Made by a program: the position numbers and the translations under genes
The notes under the pieces: model-generated
The model's input: the letters and a program-made list of their open reading frames with translations, nothing else
What the model was told of the DNA's origin: nothing
Database searches by the model: none
From: Acidobacteriota bacterium
GTDB lineage: Bacteria > Acidobacteriota > Blastocatellia > Pyrinomonadales > Pyrinomonadaceae
Direction: 5' to 3'
Length of the DNA: 38,540 nucleotides
Assembly (NCBI GenBank): GCA_003223935.1
Contig: QHXQ01000057.1
Location: forward strand, 1-38,540
Shown here: positions 19,576-27,218 of the stretch, in pieces
Numbering within the stretch: position 1 is the first letter of the stretch
Layout of the letters: every line of letters starts with the position of its first letter

Positions 19576-20611
19576 TTATCCTCCCGAACCCGCACCAAGA
19601 GTTGCGATTGTGCCAGCCGATGACGACCCCTTCTGCGCCGATCTCTTGCCACCATGCGGCAAACTCTGCGCGCGGGATATAGTAGGCGACGGGCGCGACC
19701 AGATGATCGAAGACGATTGTGTGTTGCTCGCGCCAACCGAAGGGCGCGATGGCCGACAGGTAATCGTTGTAGAACAAGTGTGGCGCAATGGCCCGTCGCC
19801 CGAAGGCGCTCCGATTGATGGGCGCGTAAACCAGTTTCGTCGCCGCATAGACGAGCGCCGCCGGCAACTTCGAGAGATGCAAGAGCGCGCGTTGATTAAG
19901 GCGCGAAGTGATGCGCTCGCGCAGGGGCGAGACGAAGCGCACGATCCAGCCGTTGTTCTCCGCGCCATAGACCCACGCAGATAAGTGGCCACCGGGTTTC
20001 ACTTTCGCGGCGAGCGCCAGAAAGCCCGCGCGCGGGTCGGGCAAGTGATGCAGCACGCCGACCGAGAAGGCGTAATCGAAGGCGCGCTTGAGCGGCAGGT
20101 GATAGATGTCCGCTTGGACGATGTGCGCCCGCTCAAGCTCGCGCGTCGCCGCGAAAGCTGTCTCGACCGCATCGCTCGCATCAATCCCGACGACATCACG
20201 TGCGCCCCACTCGACGGCGAGTTGCGTGTGTCGCCCCTTGCCGCAACCACCTTCGAGCACAACCTTGTCGCGGAAAAACTCCGGCTCGACCGGCGCGAGC
20301 CAGCCGCGCAACTGCGCCGCGTAAAGCTCGTCCCGTTGCGTAAAATGCTGCCACTGCCAGCCGAAGTTCGCCGCCGTCGCAGCCTTCTCCGGCGTCAACG
20401 TCTCTTCAGCAACGAAGCGCGGCACACCGCGCCGCACCGGAAACTTGCGCGCGCACGTGCGACACGCCAACTCGCCCGCCAACACTTCTGTCCAACCGCG
20501 CATCGTCTCGCTCGCGCCGACCGCAGCCAAAAAAATATCGCCGCCGCACATCGGACAAGCGAGATATTGCAACAGACGTTCTTTCATGAAAAGACTACGG
20601 ACAAACTTCAT
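19553..20611 (-). CDS. Methyltransferase with N-terminal zinc-ribbon (Trm112-like) domain
   Basis: A 352-residue protein. The N-terminal 60 residues form a Trm112-like module: YLACPMCGGDIF and ACRTCARKFPVRRGVPRF give two CxxC pairs. A SAM-binding domain follows (VVLEGGCGKGRHTQLA, VVGIDASDA, FDYAFSVGVLHHLPDP, KPGGHLSAWVYG). The last part with IAPHLFYNDYL and VIGWHNRNSW is a lineage-typical end. The ATG at 20611 overlaps the stop of the epimerase upstream (ATGA); an internal ATG at 20587 (MKERLLQYLACP) is also plausible. The C-terminal TSDE and the stop codon are made by heptad-repeat DNA. It likely modifies glycans; the exact substrate is unknown. Confidence 0.82.
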   Translation of the reverse strand: MKFVRSLFMKERLLQYLACPMCGGDIFLAAVGASETMRGWTEVLAGELACRTCARKFPVRRGVPRFVAEETLTPEKAATAANFGWQWQHFTQRDELYAAQLRGWLAPVEPEFFRDKVVLEGGCGKGRHTQLAVEWGARDVVGIDASDAVETAFAATRELERAHIVQADIYHLPLKRAFDYAFSVGVLHHLPDPRAGFLALAAKVKPGGHLSAWVYGAENNGWIVRFVSPLRERITSRLNQRALLHLSKLPAALVYAATKLVYAPINRSAFGRRAIAPHLFYNDYLSAIAPFGWREQHTIVFDHLVAPVAYYIPRAEFAAWWQEIGAEGVVIGWHNRNSWCGFGRIRAATSDE

Positions 20612-21576
20612 TCTCCTTGCGCTTCATTAAACCAACTGATGAAGCGTTCGATCCCCGCCTCAATCGGCGTCTGCGGATCATAGCCGAGCAGGCGGCGCGC
20701 TTTTGCGATGTCGGCGAAAGTTTGCGGCACGTCGCCGGGCTGCAAGGGCTGGCGATCAATGAGCGCCTTGCGGCCCAATGCCTGCTCAAGCAGGGCGATC
20801 AACTCGCGCAACTCAACCGTGCGCGATTCGCCCAAGTTGATCGCTTCGTACAGACTCGCATCGTAATCAATCGCCGCGCGCACGCCCGCGATGATGTCGT
20901 CAATGTATGTGTAGTCGCGGCGCGTCGTGCCGTCACCGAAGACGGGGATCGGCTTGTGCGCACGGATCAATTTGGCAAACTTGTGGATCGCTAGATCGGG
21001 GCGTTGCCGCGCGCCGTACACGGTGAAGAAGCGCAAGGCGAGGCAACGAATCCCGTGCAGGTGCGCGTAAGTGTGGCAGAGCAGTTCGCCCGCCGCTTTC
21101 GTCGCCGCGTAGGGCGAGATCGGTTGGCGGATCGGATCATCCTCGCTGAAAGGCACTTTCGCGTTGTCGCCATAGACCGATGAGGACGAGCCGAAGACGA
21201 ACTGTCTGACGTTGTGCTCACGCGCGCGTTCGAGCAGATTGAGCGTGCCCGTGATGTTCGTCTCCGCGTAGAGCAGAGGCGCGGCGAGCGACGGACGCAC
21301 ACCAGCGCGCGCCGCGAGATGCACGATCACCGCGAATGGCGTCTCTGTAAACACGCGCGCGAGCGCGGCACGGTCGCGTATGTCCGCTTCGACGAGTTGA
21401 AAGTCTTCGCGCTTGAGGTGCGGCGCGACGTTTGCGCGCTTGAGCGCCGGCTCGTAGAAATCGTTGAAATCATCCACGACCGTCACGCGCCAACGCCCTT
21501 CGGCGAGCAGACGCTCACACAGATGCGACCCGATGAAGCCCGCGCCGCCGGTGACGAGTATGTCTCGTTTATCCAT
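20608..21576 (-). CDS. NAD-dependent nucleotide-sugar epimerase (extended SDR)
   Basis: A 322-residue extended SDR. It has the Rossmann motif TGGAGFIGSHL, the catalytic Ser region GSSSSVYG, and an intact catalytic YAATK (Tyr-x3-Lys); later RRDYTYIDDI is typical of UDP-glucuronate 4-epimerases and GalE-like enzymes. It interconverts UDP-sugars at C4 to supply the glycosyltransferases around it. UDP-glucuronate 4-epimerase is the best guess. ATG 21576 is chosen because MDKRDILVTGG is a standard N-terminus; the frame extends to 21693, but that part has no similarity to the family. No Shine-Dalgarno sequence is seen. Confidence 0.88.
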   Translation of the reverse strand: MDKRDILVTGGAGFIGSHLCERLLAEGRWRVTVVDDFNDFYEPALKRANVAPHLKREDFQLVEADIRDRAALARVFTETPFAVIVHLAARAGVRPSLAAPLLYAETNITGTLNLLERAREHNVRQFVFGSSSSVYGDNAKVPFSEDDPIRQPISPYAATKAAGELLCHTYAHLHGIRCLALRFFTVYGARQRPDLAIHKFAKLIRAHKPIPVFGDGTTRRDYTYIDDIIAGVRAAIDYDASLYEAINLGESRTVELRELIALLEQALGRKALIDRQPLQPGDVPQTFADIAKARRLLGYDPQTPIEAGIERFISWFNEAQGE

Positions 21577-21714
21577 CAAAAGAGTGCGGAGTGCTTTGAC
21601 ATTCCGAACGGCTGAAGCGCGCAGTTCAGCGCGCGCCGCCACAGGGCGCGTGCGCCGCAACTGCACGAAAGTTGAAAAACTAACACGCGCCATGCGCGCC
21701 GGACAAGTGGGGGA

Positions 21715-21841
21715 ACAGAAGGCAGGAAGCAGTAGGCAGAAAGCAGTAGGCAGGAGGCGGAAAACAGCCGGTTGAATTTTTACTCACTGTGGCGAGTAAA
21801 GCTCAACCAGCTTTTTACTGTCTTCTGCTTTCTGCCTACTA
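21715..21841. repeat. Complex heptad hairpin, words CAGTAGG and CAGAAAG
   Basis: CAGTAGG, CAGAAAG and CAGGAGG words run from 21723 to 21757. The arms AGTAGGCAGAAAGCAG (21731-21746) and its complement (21825-21840) form the outer stem; GGTTGA/TCAACC and TTTACTC/GAGTAAA are nested inside. The right end contains the TAG stop (21839-21841) of the YbhB-type gene. Confidence 0.85.
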
Positions 21842-22447
21842 TCTTTTGAATCGCCCCATCAATGCGCCTTCGGCGAGGATGTGCCCGAGCGTGGCGCGGC
21901 GCAGGTCGTCGCGGGTGACGTTGGACGGGAGATTGAGATCGGCGTTGAGGGCGTAGAGCCGGAAATAATAACGGTGCGGGTTGCCGGGCGGTGGGCACGG
22001 GCCGTTGTAGCCGATGTGCCCGAAATCGTTCTTGCCTTGATGCGCGCCATCGTTGAGCGTCTCTTGCTTCGGCACGTCGGCCGGTAACTCTTTCGCGGTC
22101 GCGGGCAGATTGTAGAGCAGCCAATGCGCGAACGTACCGCGCGGCGCGTCCGGGTCTTCAAGGATGAGCGCGAGCGTCTTCGTGCCCGTCGGCACATCGC
22201 CCCAAGCGAGCGGCGGCGACTTGTCCGCGCCCGTGCAGGTGAACTCCACAGGGATCAGCTCGCCTTCTTTGAACGCCGTGCTAGTCACCGGCAGACTGAC
22301 CGACGGGCCCGTGTTGCTGTTCGCGTTCTCTGTGTTCGCCATGTTCGCGTTGTTCGCCTGCGCCGGTGCATTGCTCCGACTGCGTTGACAGGCAGCGCAG
22401 CAGAGGAAGAGTCCGAGCAATAATAGTTTGACGTTTCGTCGTCGCAT
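21839..22447 (-). CDS. YbhB/YbcL-type (PEBP) lipoprotein
   Basis: A 202-residue lipoprotein. Residues 1-20 are a lipoprotein signal (LLLLGLFLCCAAC, lipid Cys20), then an Asn-rich linker, then the phosphatidylethanolamine-binding-protein fold: IPVEFTCTGADKSPPLAW, LILEDPDAPRGTFAHWLLYNLP, and GYNGPCPPPGNPHRYYFRLYAL. The DPDAP and GPCPP motifs form the PEBP ligand site. Bacterial members have no firm role. The ATG at 22447 shares its A with the stop codon of the permease gene (TGATG), so translation is likely coupled; a longer frame to 22510 lies inside the permease. The stop TAG is in a heptad repeat. Confidence 0.9.
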   Translation of the reverse strand: MRRRNVKLLLLGLFLCCAACQRSRSNAPAQANNANMANTENANSNTGPSVSLPVTSTAFKEGELIPVEFTCTGADKSPPLAWGDVPTGTKTLALILEDPDAPRGTFAHWLLYNLPATAKELPADVPKQETLNDGAHQGKNDFGHIGYNGPCPPPGNPHRYYFRLYALNADLNLPSNVTRDDLRRATLGHILAEGALMGRFKR

Positions 22448-24066
22448 CACGGTTCTCGCAAGATCGCTTCGCGCGTCGCGCGCCATTTTAAGGCCGCCGC
22501 GCCAAAGCACAACGAGCCGAGGATGAGTTGCGCGAGCAACCCGTGCATCGTCATCGCAAGCAGCACATCATCGGCCGGACGCTCTGCCTGCTTGTTGTAC
22601 CAATGATCGTTTCGCTGTATGACCTGCTTTAACTCAAGGTCTTTGTACTCGGCCGGCACGGTCTTGTCGAGATACGGATCGCCTTCACAGATCGCGGTCA
22701 CATAAGTGAGTGGGTTGACGAGCGTCGGCGTGTTGTTCTTATCCGTGAACGTCGCGCCGGCCGCAAGCATAGTGATAAAGAAGAGACACGCGAATAGCAC
22801 GCCGGCCCAACCGCCGAGCCGGAAGCGTTGCAGCGCACAGAACTGCACGAAGGCGGCCAGCCCCGCCGCGATGCAGGCGAAGCCCAAAGCGATGGGCAGC
22901 AGTTGCGTCGTGAGCGACAGGTTCGCCGGGAAGCTCGTCAAGTTGAGATGATAACTCACCCACAGAGCGCACAAGCCCGTCTCGGCGATGAGCAGCGCGA
23001 CGGCGTAGGTCTGCAAAGTGTTCCTGATCTCACGTCTTTGAAACAGCGCCAATGGATCGCGCGCGCCGCTCCACCATTCGCGCAGACGCCCACGCCTGAG
23101 GGCCGAGCCGCCCGCCAGCGCGGCGAGCGCGAGCAGGTTCAGCGTGAGATAAAAGATCAGCCCCTCGTATGGCGACTCGTGGAAGTAGTGCACGCGCACA
23201 TACTGCTCCCAGCCCCAGAACAGTCCAACGAGCAACGCTTCAGCCGAAGCGAAGAAGAGCCAGATCGTGCGCGCGCCCGTCGGAATCAACTGCACAGCCT
23301 TCACCTGTCGCACCGCCCCGACGAACGCCCAAGCGCCGACGAACGCGAACAGGATGAGGATGATTTGAAACGGATAGAGGCTATAGCCATAGAAATACCA
23401 AGTCTGTTCCAGATACCAGTTGCGCATGAAAATCTCGCTCGTCACCAGTGCCGTGATCGCGCCCGCGCCGCCGACCGCTGGCCCGACAAGTAGGCCACCA
23501 CGCAGCGCACGCTCCGTCGGCCCAGACAACAACGCCGAGACAAGTATGCCGACCGCCTGACAGCACAACCCACCGATGAGCAGCAACAGACACATGCGCA
23601 GCACAAGCGACTGGCTCACATCGCCGATGACGGCCGCCGCGAAGTAGCACGGCAGTACGAGCGCCGCGATGAAGTAACTGACTAGGCCGCTGCCGAGGAA
23701 TTTGCCCAGCACGAGATCGAACGGGCGCAGCAATGTCATCTGCTGAAAGATGGCCGTGCCGCGCACGCGCTCTTGCACAAACGAGAGCGCAGCCGTCGCG
23801 GGTGCAAGCACGAAGACGAGCGCCAACAATACAATGCTCAATTTATTGAACGCATCCTCACCGAAGTGACGTGCGATCTGCGCGACCGACACGTTTATGT
23901 CGCTCCGCATCAGCCAGCCTGCCCAACTGTTCCAGAGCAGCAACGCGCCGACGGCGAGCAGTGCGAGCGTCGTGGCGGCGATGAAGAGGGTGCGCTTCGG
24001 CGTTAAGCTGGTGCGCAGCACGCGCACGAATTCAGGATTCAAACGGTCTGCGAGTTTGCTGTCCAT
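22447..24066 (-). CDS. ABC transporter permease (ABC-2 type)
   Basis: A 539-residue polytopic membrane protein with about 12 hydrophobic segments. After an N-terminal amphipathic stretch (NPEFVRVLRTSLTPKRTLFI) come paired helices, a short soluble loop FVQERVRGTAIFQQMTLLRPFDLVLGK (typical of ABC-2 permeases) and more helices. It forms the membrane channel for the ATPase encoded just upstream. The start is ATG 24066 with GGGGGAG a few bases upstream; a longer frame to 24120 runs into the ATPase gene. The exported substrate is unknown. Confidence 0.82.
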   Translation of the reverse strand: MDSKLADRLNPEFVRVLRTSLTPKRTLFIAATTLALLAVGALLLWNSWAGWLMRSDINVSVAQIARHFGEDAFNKLSIVLLALVFVLAPATAALSFVQERVRGTAIFQQMTLLRPFDLVLGKFLGSGLVSYFIAALVLPCYFAAAVIGDVSQSLVLRMCLLLLIGGLCCQAVGILVSALLSGPTERALRGGLLVGPAVGGAGAITALVTSEIFMRNWYLEQTWYFYGYSLYPFQIILILFAFVGAWAFVGAVRQVKAVQLIPTGARTIWLFFASAEALLVGLFWGWEQYVRVHYFHESPYEGLIFYLTLNLLALAALAGGSALRRGRLREWWSGARDPLALFQRREIRNTLQTYAVALLIAETGLCALWVSYHLNLTSFPANLSLTTQLLPIALGFACIAAGLAAFVQFCALQRFRLGGWAGVLFACLFFITMLAAGATFTDKNNTPTLVNPLTYVTAICEGDPYLDKTVPAEYKDLELKQVIQRNDHWYNKQAERPADDVLLAMTMHGLLAQLILGSLCFGAAALKWRATREAILREP

Positions 24067-24082
24067 AATTCTCCCCCAAGTA

Positions 24083-25015
24083 TCACGCGACCTCGCGGCT
24101 GCTGGCCGCGAGAAAGACATCTTCGACCGTCAACTGTCGTTCATAGAACGAGACGATCCCTCGGTGCTGGCCGACCAACTCGCGGTGCAGGGCAGCGAGT
24201 GCCGTGCGTTCGCCGACGAACGCGCAATCAATCGTCAACGCGCGCGCTTCGATCTGCTGCACCGCTTCACGCGCTTGCAATTCTGCGATGAGCGCGCCGA
24301 CCGATGCTTCATCAAGCAACTCAATTCTAACTGGAATGCCGCCCGATAGCTCCGCGACGAGCGCGCTGATCTGCCCAGCACGCACGACGCGCCCGCGCTC
24401 CATGATGACGACCGACGTGCAGAAGTCGGCCAACTCCGTCAGGATGTGCGAACTGACGACGAGCGTCGTGCCGAGCGCGCCAAGCTCGCGGATCAGATCG
24501 CGCAACTCGACGCGGGCATGCGGGTCGAGTCCGGCCGCAGGCTCGTCCAACAACAAGACCTTCGGCGCGTGCAGCAAGGTCTTTGCGATCACGAGCCGTT
24601 GTCGCATGCCGCGCGAGAGCGAGCCGACCGCCGCGCGCGTCTTGCTCGTCAAGCCAGTCAACTCAAGCACGCCATTGATCCGTTTCTCGATCTTCTCTGC
24701 GGCGACGCGATGCGCGCGCGCGAAGTAATCGAGGAACTGCGCGACCGTCAACTCGTCATACAAACCGAATGTATCCGGCACGTAGCCGACGATCTCATGC
24801 AGACGCTTCGGTTCGACGCCGACCTCTACGCCCGCGACCTCGATCTTGCCGCTCGTCGGGCGCAAGAGACCCGCCAGCATCTTCAACAGCGAAGTCTTCC
24901 CCGCCCCATTCGGCCCCACCAGCGCGCACGTCTCGCCCACGGCCACGTGCAGACTCACATCGCGCACCGCCGGCTTCGTGTCGTAATACTTCGTCAGAGC
25001 AAAGGTGCTAATCAT
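24083..25015 (-). CDS. ABC transporter ATP-binding protein
   Basis: A 310-residue ATPase. Walker A GPNGAGKT (34-41), Walker B LLLDEP (154-159), D-loop AGLD and H-loop His190 are intact. The signature is LSRGM (133-137) in place of LSGGQ, a variant common in ABC-2 exporters. The last 90 residues after VVSSH are the small extra C-terminal domain of exporter ATPases. It energises the permease in the next gene, 16 bp downstream. ATG 25015 has no clear Shine-Dalgarno sequence. Its upstream DNA begins with degenerate heptad words. Confidence 0.92.
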   Translation of the reverse strand: MISTFALTKYYDTKPAVRDVSLHVAVGETCALVGPNGAGKTSLLKMLAGLLRPTSGKIEVAGVEVGVEPKRLHEIVGYVPDTFGLYDELTVAQFLDYFARAHRVAAEKIEKRINGVLELTGLTSKTRAAVGSLSRGMRQRLVIAKTLLHAPKVLLLDEPAAGLDPHARVELRDLIRELGALGTTLVVSSHILTELADFCTSVVIMERGRVVRAGQISALVAELSGGIPVRIELLDEASVGALIAELQAREAVQQIEARALTIDCAFVGERTALAALHRELVGQHRGIVSFYERQLTVEDVFLAASSREVA

Positions 25016-25027
25016 AAAAAGGGCCGT

Positions 25028-25049
25028 CAGAAGTCTGAAGTCGGTAGTC
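25028..25049. repeat. Degenerate heptad run, words AGAAGTC/TGAAGTC/GGTAGTC
   Basis: Three 7-nt words at 25029-25035, 25036-25042 and 25043-25049 share GTC at the end. No complementary half was found close by, so this is a decayed or half element at the edge of the island. Confidence 0.5.
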
Positions 25050-25161
25050 CGTTGTTCTCGGTCAGTTGCTCACAAGCCAATTGTCTGTCACGCCTGTTCG
25101 CTCGTCGCTTGTTTAGACGACACAATACCGTGCGCGGTTCCAAATTGTCCTGCGGTCTGCC

Positions 25162-25236
25162 TCAGTCTGCAAACGTGCGCTGCCACAGCTTGAATGGGCG
25201 CAGGCTAAGAACTTGCAGATTGTAGTCCAACTCCAT
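25162..25236 (-). pseudogene. Remnant of an asnB 3' end
   Basis: On the - strand, 25234-25162 translates as ELDYNLQVLSLRPFKLWQRT followed by FAD and a stop. This parallels the C-terminus of the intact AsnB gene at 27884-29827 (EDYNLQVFQLLTLELWQRT then FMD). At the DNA level, AAACGTGCGCTGCCA is identical in both (25171-25185 here). Upstream in frame there is a stop (TAG near 25249), and no other part of the synthase is present. It is therefore a broken copy, about 2.7 kb from the intact gene in the same orientation. Confidence 0.8.
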
Positions 25237-25536
25237 ACTGAAAGCTGCCTAAGTTTCACTTCTATAAAGTCTGTGGGTAAGTATATGCTCAGCTCGTCTC
25301 AGCCGCATTAGACCGCAACGAGCGGTAAAACTCGGGGCTTGATGAGTTATGCCGCTAGTGACGGTAAAATGCAGCTTACAGCCGCGAATTACCGCTACTA
25401 ACGGTCTAATTATAGTTAGGCGCAGGGGAGTGGAATGTCGAGGCAGTAACCAACTCTCGTACGGTGCAACAACTTTATGACTTCATTATTCTGAAGCGTC
25501 GAAATTAGTAGACCTAGAAGCTAGGATAAATCTTAC
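25237..25536. other. AT-richer intergenic stretch with three dyads (no gene)
   Basis: A 300-bp stretch without a convincing reading frame. It holds the dyad array at 25307-25410. Otherwise no promoter or terminator was recognised. Confidence 0.6.
25307..25410. repeat. Array of three ACCG-N7-CGGT dyads, 39-40 bp apart
   Basis: ACCGCAACGAGCGGT (25312-25326), GCCGCTAGTGACGGT (25351-25365) and ACCGCTACTAACGGT (25391-25405) share a CCG-N7-CGGT dyad and are spaced 39 and 40 bp. The outer two also form a larger inverted repeat (25307-25328 with 25389-25410, 18 of 22 positions). The spacing is close to four helical turns, which would put bound proteins on one DNA face. Confidence 0.65.
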
Positions 25537-25812
25537 CTAACAAGGGCTAGCGATTCTCGTTACGACAGTGTCTACGGATGGGTTGAATTCAAGGCTGGTA
25601 TAAATACCAGCGGGCAAGGTGATCTGTGCTATGCGTCTCCACGTGCCCCACCAATATGGAGGAACACCAACAGCGTACCAACGCCAGTCTATCGCAACTC
25701 CTTCGGGTGCTGTAAAGCAAACGGTCAGGCCTAATGTTCCGGTGTACCATTCAACCTGAGTCCAAGTTCTACCACGAAGAAATATACCAACTGCGGGAGG
25801 AGAGCTTGGCAT
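25537..25812 (-). CDS. Unrecognised small Trp-rich protein
   Basis: 91 residues, not recognised. It has seven tryptophans (17, 22, 43, 45, 54, 55, 58) and alternates short beta-like segments (VGIFLRG, TQVEWYTG, LGLTVCFTA, IDWRWYAVG, RRIAQITLPAG, YTSLEFNPS), so a small all-beta fold is likely. There is no signal peptide or membrane segment. The start is ATG 25812, with AAAGGAG 7 nt upstream; a longer frame to 25833 overlaps the stop of the upstream gene. It follows the 140-aa gene with 13 bp between, so both come from one mRNA. Function unknown. Confidence 0.6.
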   Translation of the reverse strand: MPSSPPAVGIFLRGRTWTQVEWYTGTLGLTVCFTAPEGVAIDWRWYAVGVPPYWWGTWRRIAQITLPAGIYTSLEFNPSVDTVVTRIASPC

Positions 25813-25825
25813 ACTATGACTCCTT

Positions 25826-26248
25826 TCAAGCAATCTGATTCAGTTTTACCAAGTCGGAAATTGTCAGAGACGGCGCGGGTAAAATAGTCGGCTGAACGTC
25901 TTGCGGGAAATCCTGCGGCTGTACAGGCTTCGGCTTATCTAACAGATGAGAAAGGCGACCCCGTTGGAAGGCAATGAGCAGCCGACACAGCAGGTCTCGT
26001 TCCGTTTCTAAAGGGAAAAACTCTTTCGGTAAGAATTTCTCTACTTGCGCATATGTAATAGTTGTCTTGTCCTTAAGTGACACCTTACCTTTTGTAAAAT
26101 AGGGCTTGAAAACCTCGACGCTCTTAATTGGATAAGGTATTTTCTCTCGGACGAATTTCGCGATTAAAGCTGTGGGGATCAGGTCTGGGATCAACTCTAA
26201 AGCACTTTCCAGCAGGTCTACATCTTTTTCATCAAAGTAATTAGCCAT
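25826..26248 (-). CDS. Unrecognised 140-aa protein, first gene of a two-gene unit
   Basis: 140 residues, not recognised. The first 105 residues look like an alpha-helical domain: acidic helix DEKDVDLLESALELI, hydrophobic LIPTALIAKFVREKIPY, a basic middle (FKPYFTKGKVSLKD), then VEKFLPKEFFPLETERDLLCRLLIAF. A Pro/Gln-rich linker (106-128) leads to a short tail. A small domain plus Pro-rich linker resembles adaptor or effector-associated proteins in bacterial conflict systems, but this is only an analogy. ATG 26248 is chosen because GAAGG lies just upstream; an earlier TTG exists at 26260. A promoter with a perfect TTGACA lies 125-150 bp upstream. Confidence 0.6.
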   Translation of the reverse strand: MANYFDEKDVDLLESALELIPDLIPTALIAKFVREKIPYPIKSVEVFKPYFTKGKVSLKDKTTITYAQVEKFLPKEFFPLETERDLLCRLLIAFQRGRLSHLLDKPKPVQPQDFPQDVQPTILPAPSLTISDLVKLNQIA

Positions 26249-26556
26249 GACTGCCTTCAAATAATCTTTTCAGGAGTACTAGAGTAAAAAGCCTAGCGGG
26301 AGTGCACCTCTCATTATTGTAACCAGTGAGATTGATGTTGACGCGGGTCTTCTCATTCCTAATAGCGCCTTAAATATACCTTCTGCACAGATATGTCAAC
26401 AATTTTGCGGTTGCCTGAATGGGTAAGAGCAGTAACAAGCGTCTAACAAGTCAGTCAACCCATTGGCGTTCGCCTATGAGCGAACTGCCGCCGCAACAGC
26501 GATGTATGCGGAAACGTTATGAGCGTAAGACAGAATGATATGAAATGAACCGTAGC
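26249..26556. other. Intergenic stretch between the two-gene unit and xre (no gene)
   Basis: 308 bp with no convincing reading frame. It holds the promoter at 26371-26399 for the two-gene unit and a leader of about 115 nt. The part 26436-26530 contains TCTAACAAG and CGTTATG words that recall integron attC ends but does not fold as one. Confidence 0.55.
26371..26399 (-). promoter_or_regulatory. Sigma-70-like promoter of the two-gene unit
   Basis: On the - strand, a perfect TTGACA (26394-26399) is followed after 17 bp by TATTTA (26371-26376); TATATT overlaps it with a 15-bp spacer. Transcription would start near 26364. Confidence 0.5.
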
Positions 26557-26799
26557 TTATTTGCCCTTGCGGGTGCGTTTGCTTTCTGTTTTGGCGTCGT
26601 CCACCCAGACAAGCAGGTCGCCGGGCTGGCATTTGAGCGCGCGGCAAATCGCGTCGAGTACGCGAAGTTCGATGCGGTTTGTGTGCTCTGCTCGTTCAAT
26701 TCTAGCTAGCGTGCTGTAATCAATACCCGACTCTTTAGCTAACCAATAACGAGTCCGTCCGTGAGCCTCAAGGTACTGCTTGAGTCTGACTTCAATCAT
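26557..26799 (-). CDS. Small XRE-family (Cro/C1-type) transcriptional regulator
   Basis: An 80-residue HTH protein. RTRYWLAKESGIDYSTLARI (16-35) is the helix-turn-helix, followed by ELRVLDAICRALKCQPGDLL, the usual end of the XRE domain in short YozG-like regulators. The tail (TESKRTRKGK) is basic. ATG 26799 is chosen since MIEVRLKQYL is the normal start and AAGGG precedes it; the frame continues to 26832 only into the operator dyad. It probably represses its own gene and perhaps the neighbouring genes through the dyad at 26809-26845. Confidence 0.83.
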   Translation of the reverse strand: MIEVRLKQYLEAHGRTRYWLAKESGIDYSTLARIERAEHTNRIELRVLDAICRALKCQPGDLLVWVDDAKTESKRTRKGK

Positions 26800-26808
26800 G
26801 CGGCCCTT

Positions 26809-26845
26809 ATAGCACAGCCCGCGCATTGACAATAGACTGTGCTAT
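26809..26845. promoter_or_regulatory. Operator-like dyad upstream of xre
   Basis: ATAGCACAG (26809-26817) and its exact complement CTGTGCTAT (26837-26845) are separated by 19 bp, only 10 bp upstream of the xre start. A perfect TTGACA on the + strand (26826-26831) lies between the arms, and a perfect TATAAT is at 26869-26874. The layout fits autoregulation, and suggests a + strand transcript too. Confidence 0.5.
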
Positions 26846-26899
26846 TGCGCTATCTAGTGCTTATACACTATAATAACTTTGCTTTGGAGGGCACGCATA

Positions 26900-27099
26900 A
26901 ATCCGCCGCAGAGCGGCAGATGACTTTAGCCCGGCGTTTCAACGCCGGGAGAGGCGTGAGGAATGGATCGGCGTCGCGTCAGCGACGCTTGAATGGCGGC
27001 CTTTGATTCATCCGTCGCTGACGCGACGCGGTGGATTGGTGGCCGTTTTCCCGGCGTTGAAACGCCGGGCTAAAGTCACGCGCCGCTCTGCGGCGGATT
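26900..27099. repeat. Modular palindromic element, copy 1 (A-B-C-C'-B'-A')
   Basis: Three modules, each itself nearly palindromic, are followed by their exact reverse complements in reverse order. A: 26900-26917 with 27082-27099 (18 bp). B: 26923-26949 with 27050-27076 (27 bp, core CCCGGCGTTTCAACGCCGGG). C: 26971-26988 with 27013-27029 (core GCGTCGCGTCAGCGACGC). The 200-bp unit could fold as one long cruciform or as six small hairpins. It lies in a non-coding stretch (26881-27200). Confidence 0.9.
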
Positions 27100-27218
27100 C
27101 AGGCGCGCGCTTCTCAGACAGCTAATAAAGACAGCTAATGATAAAAGCGGGCCGCCCGCCGTCAAGCTAAAGCGACCCGCCTGCCTTATCACTCACCTAC
27201 CGAAAGGAGGTGGTTGCG
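27100..27218 (+). other. Upstream region of the 127-aa gene (no gene)
   Basis: Between the palindrome and the gene lie two copies of AGACAGCTAAT (27116-27126 and 27129-27139) and a G/C-rich stretch, GCGGGCCGCCCGC then CGACCCGC (about 27147-27181), which can form a hairpin. The very strong ribosome site AAGGAGGTG is at 27204-27212. Confidence 0.5.

Noticed and set aside
21577..21693. 39-residue N-terminal extension of the epimerase
   Set aside because: The NAD-binding motif must be near the N-terminus, and the extension has no similarity to SDR proteins.
26436..26530. Integron attC-like site (TCTAACAAG ... CGTTATG)
   Set aside because: The ends resemble attC core sites, but the inner arms are not complementary, the right core does not fit GTTRRRY, and no integrase or cassette array is seen.
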